Shown one piece after another: positions 53,273-61,448 of a stretch of 64,000 bases of DNA. Position numbers and translations under genes: made by a program. The first letter of the stretch is position 1. Each line of letters begins with the position of its first letter. Under the pieces are notes generated by a model. It had not been told where the DNA came from and did no database searches. It saw only the letters and a list, made by a program, of their open reading frames with translations. Source of the stretch: CAHJXG01 sp965277495 (lineage in GTDB: Bacteria > Pseudomonadota > Alphaproteobacteria > Acetobacterales > Acetobacteraceae); contig OZ255824.1 in assembly GCA_965277495.1 (NCBI GenBank), positions 2,294,001-2,358,000 on the forward strand. Direction: 5' to 3'.

Positions 53273-54031
53273 ATGGAGCCCGCCACGCACGAGGGCCTGC
53301 AGCGCCGCATCGCCGAGCTGTCCGAAGCGCTGGCCGCGCGCGACGCCTTCATGGCGGCCTCCGCGCACGAGCTGCGCAACCCGATGACCCCCATCCTGGG
53401 CCAGGTCGAGCTGCTGATGGCCGGGGTCAAGGCGGGCCGGTTCGCTCCCGATCAGGTCGAGGAGCGGCTGGGGCGCGTCCAGCACAGCGTCAATCGCTAC
53501 CTGAACCGGGCCGCGGTGCTGTTTGCCGTGTCGAAACTCACCCGCGGCGAATTCCGGCCGCTTCCGGAGCCGTTCGACCTCACGGCGCTCATGCGCGAAA
53601 TCGCCGCCGAGTTCGAGCCCGTTGCACGGCACGCCGGAGTGCCCATCACGCTCGCCGTGCCCGCAACCTTGCCCGTCGGCCTGGACCGGCAGGCGACGAA
53701 CCACATCATCGACAACCTGGTCTCCAACGCCCTGAAACATGGCGACCGCACGCCGGTGGAGGTGAGCGCCGCCATCTTTGGCGAGCAGGTGCGCATCACC
53801 GTCCGCGACGGTGGCCCCGGCGTCCCGCCAGGCGACCGGACGCGGCTGCTGGAAACATTCGAGCGGGTGATCCGGCAAACCGGGCGGCGCAGCGGGTTCG
53901 GGGTCGGGCTTTGGATCGTCGGCCAGTTCGTGGCGGCGATGGAGGGCACCGCCGCCATCGGCGATGCGGCCGGCGGCGGGGCGCTGTGCACGGTCACCCT
54001 GCCGCTGCATCTCAGAAAGGCGTATCGATGA
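53273..54031 (+). CDS. Sensor histidine kinase of the KaiC-like operon
   Basis: This 252-residue kinase has a short coiled coil and the phospho-acceptor region ASAHELRNPMTPILG (His32). The HATPase domain follows with NHIIDNLVSNALKHGD, RDGGPGVP and the G-rich SGFGVGLWIV. No transmembrane or sensory domain remains, so it is a soluble kinase whose input must come from a partner, most simply the KaiC-like protein encoded next. The start is uncertain: ATG 53273 behind GGAAG is chosen because upstream sequence lacks codon bias; ATG 53216 or 53069 are possible. The stop overlaps the next ATG (ATGA). Confidence 0.87.
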   Translation: MEPATHEGLQRRIAELSEALAARDAFMAASAHELRNPMTPILGQVELLMAGVKAGRFAPDQVEERLGRVQHSVNRYLNRAAVLFAVSKLTRGEFRPLPEPFDLTALMREIAAEFEPVARHAGVPITLAVPATLPVGLDRQATNHIIDNLVSNALKHGDRTPVEVSAAIFGEQVRITVRDGGPGVPPGDRTRLLETFERVIRQTGRRSGFGVGLWIVGQFVAAMEGTAAIGDAAGGGALCTVTLPLHLRKAYR

Positions 54032-55536
54032 ACGATGTCAGCAATTTAGGGCTGGACCGCGTGCCGAGCGGCGTCGCTGGCCTGGACACCATACTCGGCG
54101 GCGGCTTCCTCAAAGGCGGGCTGTATATCCTCCAGGGCACGCCCGGCACCGGCAAGACGACCCTCGGCAACCAAATCTGCTTCAACCACGCCGCCGACGG
54201 CAACCGTGCGCTCTATGTCACGCTGCTGGCGGAATACCATGCCCGCATGATGCAGCATCTGGGCGCGATGACGTTCTTCGACGGATCGAAGATTCCCGAC
54301 CAGCTCAGCTACATCAGCGGCTTCAGCGTCCTGCGCCAGGACGGGCTGCCGGGCCTGATGACGCTGCTGCGCCGCGAGATCATCACGCGGAACGTGTCCG
54401 CCATGGTCCTCGACGGCTTCGCGACGGTGCAACGCGCGGCGCCGGGCGACCAGGCGCTGAACGAGTTCATCCACGAGCTGCAGGGTATCGCCATCGCGAC
54501 CGATTGCACGATGTTCCTGCTCAACAGCGCGAAGGAAAGCGAAAACGTCACGCCCGAACACACGATGGTGGACGGCATCCTTGAGCTGAGCGAGAAACTG
54601 GTCGGCTGGTCCGCCGAACGCGCGCTGCAGGTGGTTAAGTTCCGCGGCAGCGGCTATTTGCGCGGCAAGCACGCCTTCGACATCACCGCTGGCGGCCTGG
54701 TCGTCTATCCCCGCATCGAAGCGCTGCTGGCCAAGCCCTCGCGCCCGGACCACAGCGGGACCGAGAAGGTTTCAACCGGTTTCGAACGGCTCGACGCCAT
54801 GCTCGACGGCGGGCTGCCCATTGCGTCCACCACCATGGTCATGGGGCCGTCCGGCGTGGGCAAGACCACGCTCGGGCTGCACTTCCTCTCCCGCTGCAGC
54901 GCCAGCGAGCCGGGGCTGCTGTTCGGCTTCTACGAGACGCCGCCGCGCATCATGGCGAAGGCCCGCGAGGTCTGTCGGACGCTGTCCCCGCTGCTCGACA
55001 GCGGCGCTGTCGAGGTGCTGTGGCTGCCGCCGACCGATGGCCTGCTGGATGCCTACGGCGAGCAGTTGCTGGAGGCGGTGCGCCGCCGGGGGGTGCGGCG
55101 GCTGTTCATCGACGGCCTCGGCGGCTTCCAGGACGCCGCCAACGATCCCGGGCGCATGAGCCATTATCTGAACACGCTGATGAACGAGCTGCGGGTGCAG
55201 GGCGTCACGACGGTCTATACGCTCGAGGTGCCCGACATCATCGGGCCGCATATCCGGACGCCGATCGGCGACCTGTCCAGCCTGGCCGAGAACCTGGTCC
55301 TGCTGCGCTACATCGAACTCCGGTCCCGGCTTTATCGCCTTATTTCGATCCTGAAGGTCAGGGACGGCGGCTTCAACCCCCTGCTGCACGAGTTCGTCCT
55401 GACGCAACACGGCCTGGCGATCGAGCCATCGAGCGACAGCGCCGAGGCGGTCATGGCCGGGTTCGCGCGTTTGCCGGAGGGTCCGTCACCCGCGGCGGCG
55501 GCCTCGGGGCAGCCGCCGTCCGGGCCTGGAGGCTAG
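54028..55536 (+). CDS. Double-domain KaiC-like ATPase
   Basis: This 502-residue protein contains two RecA-like KaiC domains. Domain I has Walker A GTPGTGKTT (37-45) and ends with WSAERALQVVKFRGSGYLRG, as in KaiC. Domain II has Walker A GPSGVGKTT (273-281) and ends with LLRYIELRSRLYRLISILKV. Ser417-Ser418 (DLSSLAE) fall where cyanobacterial KaiC has Ser431-Thr432. The paired catalytic Glu of domain I is altered (VTLLAEYH), and domain II keeps one Glu (FGFYETPP, Glu303). It is translationally coupled to the histidine kinase gene and followed by a response regulator. No kaiA or kaiB is nearby, so a circadian clock is not implied. Cytoplasmic. Confidence 0.92.
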   Translation: MNDVSNLGLDRVPSGVAGLDTILGGGFLKGGLYILQGTPGTGKTTLGNQICFNHAADGNRALYVTLLAEYHARMMQHLGAMTFFDGSKIPDQLSYISGFSVLRQDGLPGLMTLLRREIITRNVSAMVLDGFATVQRAAPGDQALNEFIHELQGIAIATDCTMFLLNSAKESENVTPEHTMVDGILELSEKLVGWSAERALQVVKFRGSGYLRGKHAFDITAGGLVVYPRIEALLAKPSRPDHSGTEKVSTGFERLDAMLDGGLPIASTTMVMGPSGVGKTTLGLHFLSRCSASEPGLLFGFYETPPRIMAKAREVCRTLSPLLDSGAVEVLWLPPTDGLLDAYGEQLLEAVRRRGVRRLFIDGLGGFQDAANDPGRMSHYLNTLMNELRVQGVTTVYTLEVPDIIGPHIRTPIGDLSSLAENLVLLRYIELRSRLYRLISILKVRDGGFNPLLHEFVLTQHGLAIEPSSDSAEAVMAGFARLPEGPSPAAAASGQPPSGPGG

Positions 55537-55538
55537 GC

Positions 55539-55916
55539 ATGGCGACGGTGCTCGTGGTGGATGACGAGTTCGGCATCGCGGAGCTGTTCGACGCCATCCT
55601 CGCCGACGAGGGCCACCACGTGCTGATGGCCGTCAACGGCCGGCACGGGCTGGAGATGCTGGCCCTGGAGCAGGTCGACCTGGTGTTCCTCGATTACATG
55701 ATGCCGGTCATGGACGGGGCGGCGATGCTGGGCGCCATGGCTGGTAACCCTGGCCTGCGCCGCATTCCCGTCGTGATGATGAGCTCGATGATGGAGTCGG
55801 CCGTGGCCGAGCGCTGTTCCGGCTACGTCCGGTTCATGCGCAAGCCGTTCAAGGTCGCCCAGGTGGTCGCGATGGCCAAGGAAATGCTCGGCAACGACGC
55901 CGGCCAGGGAATTTGA
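55539..55916 (+). CDS. Single-domain response regulator
   Basis: This 125-residue protein is only a receiver domain. It has acidic residues Asp8-Asp9 in VVDDE, phospho-acceptor Asp52 in VFLDYMMP, Ser82 in VVMMSSM and Lys102 in MRKPF. It has no output domain, so it probably acts by protein contact or as a phosphate relay, most simply with the kinase at the start of the operon. GGAGG lies 7 bases before the ATG, and its start is 2 bases after the stop of the KaiC-like gene, so the three genes form one transcript. It is convergent with the next propeller gene. Confidence 0.92.
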   Translation: MATVLVVDDEFGIAELFDAILADEGHHVLMAVNGRHGLEMLALEQVDLVFLDYMMPVMDGAAMLGAMAGNPGLRRIPVVMMSSMMESAVAERCSGYVRFMRKPFKVAQVVAMAKEMLGNDAGQGI

Positions 55917-55934
55917 CCGGTTGGCGACGCCGCC

Positions 55935-57095
55935 CTATCGCGCCACCGCCCGCATCGAGGCCGGCTGGCCCGGCAGTTTCAAGGTCACGCCCGTCGCCGC
56001 CAGCCGCCCGCCCGCGATGCGGAACACTTGCAGGTCCTGGTCGAGGTAGTTGCCGATATAGACGTATTCGCTGTTGGGGCTGAACGCGACGCCCTCCGGC
56101 AGGGCGCCGAGCGGCAGCCGGTTCACCACCCGCAGCTCGCCCTGCGCCCCAACCGCGAGCAGCACGGCCTCGCCGTTGCGGACATAGGCCCAGTCGTCCT
56201 GCTTGTTGCCGGACCCGAGCAGCAGCGGGGCCACGGCCCACTTGCCATTGGGCGAGACCGCGAAGCCCTCCGGGCCTGCCCCGGCCGTCGACAGCGACAC
56301 CACCTGCGGACGTGGCGCGGTGGCGTCGATCACCGTCAGCGCATCGCCGTTCTTGCCGCCGGCGCCCGTGCTGGAGGCGATGGCGTATTTGCCGTTCGGG
56401 GTGATGTCGATGTTGTAGGGATTGACCCCGGCCGGCAGGTCGAGCGCCTTGTCGTAGGTGACGCTCGTGCCGTCGATCGCCAGCACGCCGACCTTGTTCA
56501 CCAGGTTCATGACCGCGAAGGCGCGCTTCCCATCCGGCGTGATGGCGACGGCGGCGACGTCGTTGCCCATCGGCACCTCGCCCACGGCCTTGACCGACGT
56601 TCCCTCGATCGACAGCACCGAGACGCTTTTCCCGGCGCGGTTGGCAATCAGCGCGAGGCCGCCCTTGCGGGAGATGGCGAGGCCGGAGGGCTGCTTGCCC
56701 ACCGTCACGGTGTCGATCAGCTTGGGCGGGGTGGCGTCCAGGTCGATGACATACAGCTTGTCGTCCGGCGCGGGTTTCCAGGCGCCGTTGTCCTGCACGA
56801 CGTTGACGGAATTGGCGACCAGGCCGAGGCGTCCGTTTGGGGTGACCTGCAGGTTGGTGGGCGGGCCCAGCAATGAGTTCACCAGCGGCAGGCTGGCGCG
56901 GATGCGCGGGTGGGCCGGGTTGGAGACGTCCATGACCAGTATGGCGTCGGCGCCGGGCTGGACGAACTTTTGGCCGCCGGCGTCGTAGGCGACCTTGGAG
57001 TCGAGCCCGATCAGGATGTCGGTTGGGCTCGCATGCGCGTGGGGCGCACTGGCGAGGGCGATGCCGGCGGCTCCCATGGCCAGCCAAATCCGCAT
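55935..57095 (-). CDS. Secreted YncE-like beta-propeller protein
   Basis: This 386-residue protein has a signal peptide (MRIWLAMGAAGIALASAPHA then HA|S) and a row of about seven YVTN-type repeats. These include NLQVTPNGRLGLVANSVNVV, GLAISRKGGLALIANRAGKS, AVAITPDGKRAFAVMNLVNK, NIDITPNGKYAIASSTG and GVAFSPNSEYVYIGNYLDQD. It is periplasmic or secreted. Such propellers occur with dehydrogenases and binding functions, but no partner is evident. I start at ATG 57095; the GGGGGAAAAG sequence is spaced better for a TTG three codons upstream (57104). It is the second secreted propeller of this window, yet the two are not close relatives. Confidence 0.83.
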   Translation of the reverse strand: MRIWLAMGAAGIALASAPHAHASPTDILIGLDSKVAYDAGGQKFVQPGADAILVMDVSNPAHPRIRASLPLVNSLLGPPTNLQVTPNGRLGLVANSVNVVQDNGAWKPAPDDKLYVIDLDATPPKLIDTVTVGKQPSGLAISRKGGLALIANRAGKSVSVLSIEGTSVKAVGEVPMGNDVAAVAITPDGKRAFAVMNLVNKVGVLAIDGTSVTYDKALDLPAGVNPYNIDITPNGKYAIASSTGAGGKNGDALTVIDATAPRPQVVSLSTAGAGPEGFAVSPNGKWAVAPLLLGSGNKQDDWAYVRNGEAVLLAVGAQGELRVVNRLPLGALPEGVAFSPNSEYVYIGNYLDQDLQVFRIAGGRLAATGVTLKLPGQPASMRAVAR

Positions 57096-57257
57096 GGATG
57101 TCAAAGCTTTTCCCCCAAGTTCACGGCCCGTTTGCCGGGCATGTTTGAGGCTGGAGCGTAGCAGTCCGTCGGCGGATCGCAACAGGGAGGGATGGCAGAA
57201 TGGGACGGGATGCGGCTACACGCCTGATCCGAACCGCCGTTATGGAGCGAAGACGCC

Positions 57258-58433
57258 ATGCCTATGATTACTGCCTCAAGTGGCACCGAGCTGTTCTACG
57301 ACTTGCGTGGGCCCGCAGGCGCGCCCGTCGTCGCATTCTCCCATTCCGTCGGCTCCACGCACCGGATGTGGGACGCCCAGGCCGACGCGCTTGCCGGGCA
57401 GTACCGGGTGCTGCGCTACGACACGCGCGGGCATGGCGGCTCGCCTGTCGCTGCTGGGCCCACCACCATCGAGGCGCTGGCCGACGACCTCGCGGGGCTG
57501 CTGGACGCGCTGCATGTCGAACGGGCGCACGTCGTCGGGCTCTCGCTTGGCGGAATGACGGCGCAGTTGCTGGCCGCCCGCCACCCGGGATGCGTGCACG
57601 GGCTCGTGCTGATGGCGACCGCGGCCTATATGCCCGACGGCTGGGAGGCGCGGGCAGCGTCCGTGCGTTCGCAAGGCATGGGCGCCATCGTGGACGCGGT
57701 GCTGGCGCGCTGGTTCACGCCGGGCTTCAAGGCAGCGCATCCTGAGATGGTCGCGCCGCACCGCGAGCGGTTCTTGGCGATGGACCCCGAGGGCTACGCC
57801 GCCTGCTGCGGCGCGATCGGGGGCATGGACCTGCGCCCCTCCAACGCTGACATCACGGCGCCGACGCTGATCCTCGCCGGCGCCGACGACCCGGCGACTC
57901 CTGCCGCCATGATGGAGGAGATCCGGGGCCGCATCCCCGATGCCGAGCTGGTGGTGCTGCCGCGTGCCGCGCACATCCTGGCGGTGGAGCGGGCCGACAC
58001 GGTGAACGCGCATCTCGCCGCATTCCTGGGCAGGCTGCAGGCGGCGGGCGAGCCACGCGGCGGCGCGAGCTTCGAGGACGGTTTGGCGAACCGCAAGGCC
58101 GTGCTGGGGGCCGCGCATGTCGAGCGTTCGCTCGCCAAGGCGGGCGCGTTCGCCGGGCCGTGGCAGGATTACATCACCCGCACGGCCTGGGGCGAGGTTT
58201 GGGGCGACCCGACGCTGCCGTGGAAGACCCGGTCGATGCTGACCTTGGCGCTGATGGTGGCTCTGGGCCGAGAGGAGGAGTTCAAGCTGCACCTGCGCCC
58301 GGCGCTGCGCAACGGCGTTTCGGCCCCGGAGCTGCGGGCGCTGCTGATCCACGCCGCGGTTTACGCCGGGGTGCCGGCGGCGAACGGCGCGTTCCGCTGG
58401 GTGCATGAGACGCTGGGCGACGAGGTGGGCTGA
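57258..58433 (+). CDS. pcaDC: Fused 3-oxoadipate enol-lactonase / 4-carboxymuconolactone decarboxylase (PcaDC)
   Basis: This 391-residue protein joins two enzymes of the protocatechuate (beta-ketoadipate) route. Residues 1-260 are an alpha/beta hydrolase with HSVGSTHRMW, the nucleophile box VGLSLGGMT (Ser96) and PRAAHILAVE near the catalytic His; this is the enol-lactonase PcaD. Residues 275-391 are the carboxymuconolactone decarboxylase PcaC, with PWQDYITRTAWGEVWGD then PTLPWKTRSML and a His in EFKLHLRPALRNGV. Such fusions are known as PcaL or PcaDC. Other pca genes are absent from the window, so the pathway must be completed elsewhere. The start is ATG 57258 or 57264. Confidence 0.92.
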   Translation: MPMITASSGTELFYDLRGPAGAPVVAFSHSVGSTHRMWDAQADALAGQYRVLRYDTRGHGGSPVAAGPTTIEALADDLAGLLDALHVERAHVVGLSLGGMTAQLLAARHPGCVHGLVLMATAAYMPDGWEARAASVRSQGMGAIVDAVLARWFTPGFKAAHPEMVAPHRERFLAMDPEGYAACCGAIGGMDLRPSNADITAPTLILAGADDPATPAAMMEEIRGRIPDAELVVLPRAAHILAVERADTVNAHLAAFLGRLQAAGEPRGGASFEDGLANRKAVLGAAHVERSLAKAGAFAGPWQDYITRTAWGEVWGDPTLPWKTRSMLTLALMVALGREEEFKLHLRPALRNGVSAPELRALLIHAAVYAGVPAANGAFRWVHETLGDEVG

Positions 58434-58444
58434 AGGACGGACCT

Positions 58445-59749
58445 TTGACCGAGGGCGGCGTGGCGCCGCTGATCGGCATCGACTTTGGTACGACGAACTC
58501 GGTCGTCGCGGTGTTGCAGCCGGATGGCTCGGTGCGCACCGTGCGCTTCGCCGTGGGGACGGTCGAACTGGATGTGTTCCGCACCGTGCTGTGCTTCTGG
58601 CGGCAGGGCGAGGCCGGGCGCGGCATCTTGCGCCATGCGGCCGGGCCGCACGCGGTCGAGGCCTATTTGGACGACCCGCTCGACACGCGGCTGATCATGT
58701 CCATGAAGACCTATTTGGCCCAGCGCAGCTTCACCCAGACCCAGGTCTACGGCAGTCCGCATACGCTCGAGCGCCTGGTCGCGCTGTTCCTGCGCGCCCT
58801 GCTTGATACGACGGAAATGGCCGGTGCGCGCATCATCGCCGGGCGCCCGGTCCGCTTCGCTGGCGACCTCGCCGACGACACGCTGGGCGAGGCAAGGCTG
58901 CGCGCGGCCTATCGCGAAGCGGGCCTGGGCGAAGTGGAGGTGGCGTTCGAGCCGGAAGCCGCGGGCTACCGCTTCACCCGCACGCTGGACGCGCCGGCGA
59001 CGGTGCTGATCGGCGACTTCGGCGGCGGCACCAGCGACTTCTCCCTGCTGCGCTTCGAGCCCGGCGCGCAACGGCGCGTGACGCCGCTCGCCAGCGCGGG
59101 CGTGGGCGTCGCTGGCGACAGCTTCGACTACCGGATCATCGACCGGGTGGTCTCGCCGCGGCTGGGCAAGGACAGCACCTATCGGATCATGGGCAACGAC
59201 ATGCCGATCCCCGCGGAATACTATGCGGGCCTGGCGCGCTGGCACCGCCTGTCGCTGATGCGCACGCCGCGGACGCTGCGCGAGATCGCCGAGGTGGCCC
59301 GCACGAGCGCCCGGCCGGAGCAGTTGCGTGGCCTGATCCAGCTCATTGAGGACGAATTGGGATATCAGCTCTACCAGGCGGTCTCCGGCGTGAAGGCGGA
59401 GCTGTCGCGGCAAGAGCACGCCACCTTGCGCTTCCACCACGGGGGCATCGCCATCGAGGAGGTGGTCACGCGGGCGGAGTTCGAACGCTGGATCGCGCCC
59501 GATTTGGCGCAGCTCACGGCGGCAGTGGACCGCGCCTTGGCGCAGGCTTCAATCGGGCCGACGGAAGTGGACCGCGTGTTCCTGACCGGCGGCACCGCGT
59601 TCGTGCCAGCGGTGCGGAGATTGTTCGAACAGCGTTTTGGCCCCGAACGCGTATCCGGCGGCGGCGAGTTCGTCTCGGTGGCCGAAGGCTTGGCGCTGAT
59701 CGGGCGCGACCGGTTGCTGGCGAACGGGCCGCCCGGTTCAGTTCGTTAG
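58445..59749 (+). CDS. Hsp70 family protein without substrate-binding domain (YegD-like)
   Basis: This 434-residue protein has the actin-like ATPase fold of Hsp70. The phosphate loop GIDFGTTNSVVAVL is at the N-terminus, LIGDFGGGTSDFSLL is the second phosphate motif, and FLTGGTAFVPAVRRLFEQRF is the adenosine region. DnaK is about 640 residues and has a peptide-binding domain. This protein ends after the ATPase, as YegD-type relatives do, so it is probably not a classical chaperone. It starts at TTG 58445 with GGACGGA upstream, 11 bases after pcaDC, and may share its transcript although no functional link is known. Confidence 0.9.
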   Translation: MTEGGVAPLIGIDFGTTNSVVAVLQPDGSVRTVRFAVGTVELDVFRTVLCFWRQGEAGRGILRHAAGPHAVEAYLDDPLDTRLIMSMKTYLAQRSFTQTQVYGSPHTLERLVALFLRALLDTTEMAGARIIAGRPVRFAGDLADDTLGEARLRAAYREAGLGEVEVAFEPEAAGYRFTRTLDAPATVLIGDFGGGTSDFSLLRFEPGAQRRVTPLASAGVGVAGDSFDYRIIDRVVSPRLGKDSTYRIMGNDMPIPAEYYAGLARWHRLSLMRTPRTLREIAEVARTSARPEQLRGLIQLIEDELGYQLYQAVSGVKAELSRQEHATLRFHHGGIAIEEVVTRAEFERWIAPDLAQLTAAVDRALAQASIGPTEVDRVFLTGGTAFVPAVRRLFEQRFGPERVSGGGEFVSVAEGLALIGRDRLLANGPPGSVR

Positions 59750-59780
59750 GAGGCGTCAGGCAATTGACCGCTCAATCCGC

Positions 59781-59804
59781 AAGGGCCGGCTCATGCCGGC
59801 CCTT
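59781..59804. terminator. Bidirectional terminator hairpin
   Basis: AAGGGCCGGC (59781-59790) pairs perfectly with GCCGGCCCTT (59795-59804) around a 4-base loop TCAT. It sits between the stops of the convergent Hsp70 and GH16 genes. A-rich and T-rich bases at its ends give weak U-tracts both ways, so it can end transcripts from both sides. Confidence 0.7.
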
Positions 59805-59815
59805 GGGATCGAATT

Positions 59816-60973
59816 CTAGCTATGGACGGGAACGTTCACCGCGAAATGCTGGGTGGCTGCGCTGTACAACGCTGCCGCAGCGCCGCTGACTGGGGCGCCG
59901 TCGACGTTGATGCCGTTGACATACAGGTTCCTGTCCGTGCTCGGCGTGCCGCCGTAGGCGTCGTTCAGGAACGAAATCGCCACGTCATGCGTACCCGCGC
60001 TGAGCGCATTGCTGAACGAGAAATCCTGCGAATCGCCGTTCGAGTGCAGCGCATTGACGGATTGCGCGCCGCCGATGGTCTTGCCGTCGATGGCGATGGT
60101 GAACTGCGCGTCGCCCTGCCAGGCGTCCTCCGACAAGCTGAGGCCGAGCGTGGACGTGCTCGTTGCCGGATTGGTGGCGGGCGGTGCCGTGGGTTGCGCC
60201 GGGGGCTGCGGATTGACCGAAGCAGCATTCGGATTGCTTGAGTAGGCGCGGACATAGTTCACGTCCATCTCGCCGGTTTCGCCAGGGTTCGGCGCGCCGG
60301 CCCATGAACCGGATGTCCCGGTCTGAGTGCTGAGCACCATGTACAACGGCTTGTTCATGTCGGACGGGGTGGCCTCCTGCTTGACCGCATTGCCGTCGAA
60401 GTACCAGGTGATCTTGTCCGGCTCCCAGTCGACTCCATAGGTATGGAAACCCTGCGAGGAGTCGGGGATGTCGGCCCAGTATGGCTGCGTGCCGTTGGCG
60501 TTGGAGTGGGACGTCATCACGAGCGTGGTCGGGTTCTTGCCGAGCATTTCCTCGACGTCCAGCTCGGGAGGCCAGGAGCCGTCGGCGGGCAGCAGCCAGA
60601 ACGAGGATATGGCCCCGGCCGCGTTGGAGAGCTTGGCGTTCATTTCGAAATAGCCGTAGGTCTGCGAGAACGAGCCGAGGGTGGTGATCTGCCCGCCGAG
60701 CATCGGCTTGTTGCCAGCGGCGCCGCTGATGTCGCTGGGGGTCGGCTTGAGGGCGATCGAGAGCACGCCGTTGTTGACCGAGAACACGTTGGCATTGCCG
60801 CCCGAGGTGGGGCCATAGAACGGATTGACCTCCCATGAGCTCGTGTCGTCCGAGGTGGAGCCATTGGGACTATAGCCGTAAGCAGGCGCCCATGTACCGC
60901 CGGATCCGTTGTTGAGAGATAACGAGTTGAACTCGTCATCGAAAGTCATCGGGAGATTTGTTGGCGGAGCCAT
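59816..60973 (-). CDS. Glycoside hydrolase family 16 with C-terminal carbohydrate-binding module
   Basis: This 385-residue protein opens directly with the GH16 catalytic domain (LPMTFDDEFNSLSL). Its active site, PPELDVEEMLG, has the ExDxxE pattern with Glu137 as nucleophile and Glu142 as acid/base. GH16 enzymes cut beta-1,3/1,4-glucans or bacterial exopolysaccharides. A linker of Pro, Thr and Ala (PQPPAQPTAPPATNPATSTS) leads to a C-terminal module of about 110 residues (LSLSEDAWQGDAQFTIAIDG, DRNLYVNGINVDG) that resembles calcium-dependent xylan-binding CBMs. No signal peptide is present, unlike ExoK-type enzymes, so export by a type I system, as for ExsH, is possible. Convergent with the Hsp70 gene. 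Confidence 0.87.
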   Translation of the reverse strand: MAPPTNLPMTFDDEFNSLSLNNGSGGTWAPAYGYSPNGSTSDDTSSWEVNPFYGPTSGGNANVFSVNNGVLSIALKPTPSDISGAAGNKPMLGGQITTLGSFSQTYGYFEMNAKLSNAAGAISSFWLLPADGSWPPELDVEEMLGKNPTTLVMTSHSNANGTQPYWADIPDSSQGFHTYGVDWEPDKITWYFDGNAVKQEATPSDMNKPLYMVLSTQTGTSGSWAGAPNPGETGEMDVNYVRAYSSNPNAASVNPQPPAQPTAPPATNPATSTSTLGLSLSEDAWQGDAQFTIAIDGKTIGGAQSVNALHSNGDSQDFSFSNALSAGTHDVAISFLNDAYGGTPSTDRNLYVNGINVDGAPVSGAAAALYSAATQHFAVNVPVHS

Positions 60974-61448
60974 TTATACATCCTCGATAGCGCGAGACCC
61001 TGATTGATCACGTTGCCGCGGTATCGCCTCGGTGATTGATCCTGCGCAATCCTCAAGCAGGCCCGCAGACGGTGATTTAGCGGTCAAATGACGTATTCAG
61101 CAAACTACCTTGGCCGACTCTGCCGGAAATAGGAAGACAGGCTTATAGAAATGCCAACCATCTTTGAACACTTCATGCCTGAACCCTTGATTGTTTCGGA
61201 TTGTTTATTGATACGCGCTGGGTTGATCGAGGCATTTACCCACATCCCATGTATGTTGGATTTGCACATAGGCCGATGAAGCTTGGCCAAGTTCGACGCG
61301 ATGCTTTTATGCCGGTCCTCGCCGTGCATTTTGGCTGCCGAAACCGGCCCATTCCGCACAACATCATCCCGTAGTTATAGGTGACATCGGCTTGACACCG
61401 GCGCGCATGGAATCCAAGCATATCCGGGCCAATCTCACGGGAAATGCA
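60974..61448. other. AT-rich intergenic stretch
   Basis: These 475 bases lie upstream of both the GH16 gene and the divergent CoA-transferase gene, so both promoters are expected here. The middle (about 61080-61330) is clearly less GC-rich than the neighbouring genes. An 84-codon minus-strand frame at 61105-61359 has an unnatural composition and no ribosome-binding site, and I do not call it. No repeat or RNA gene is evident. Confidence 0.4.

Noticed and set aside
54028..55536. A true circadian clock around the KaiC-like gene
   Set aside because: No kaiA or kaiB homologue is present in the window and key catalytic residues differ; a signalling role is the safer reading.
61105..61359. Possible 84-codon gene in the AT-rich spacer upstream of GH16
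   Set aside because: No start signal and an unnatural composition; it probably reflects lower GC with few stop codons in one frame.
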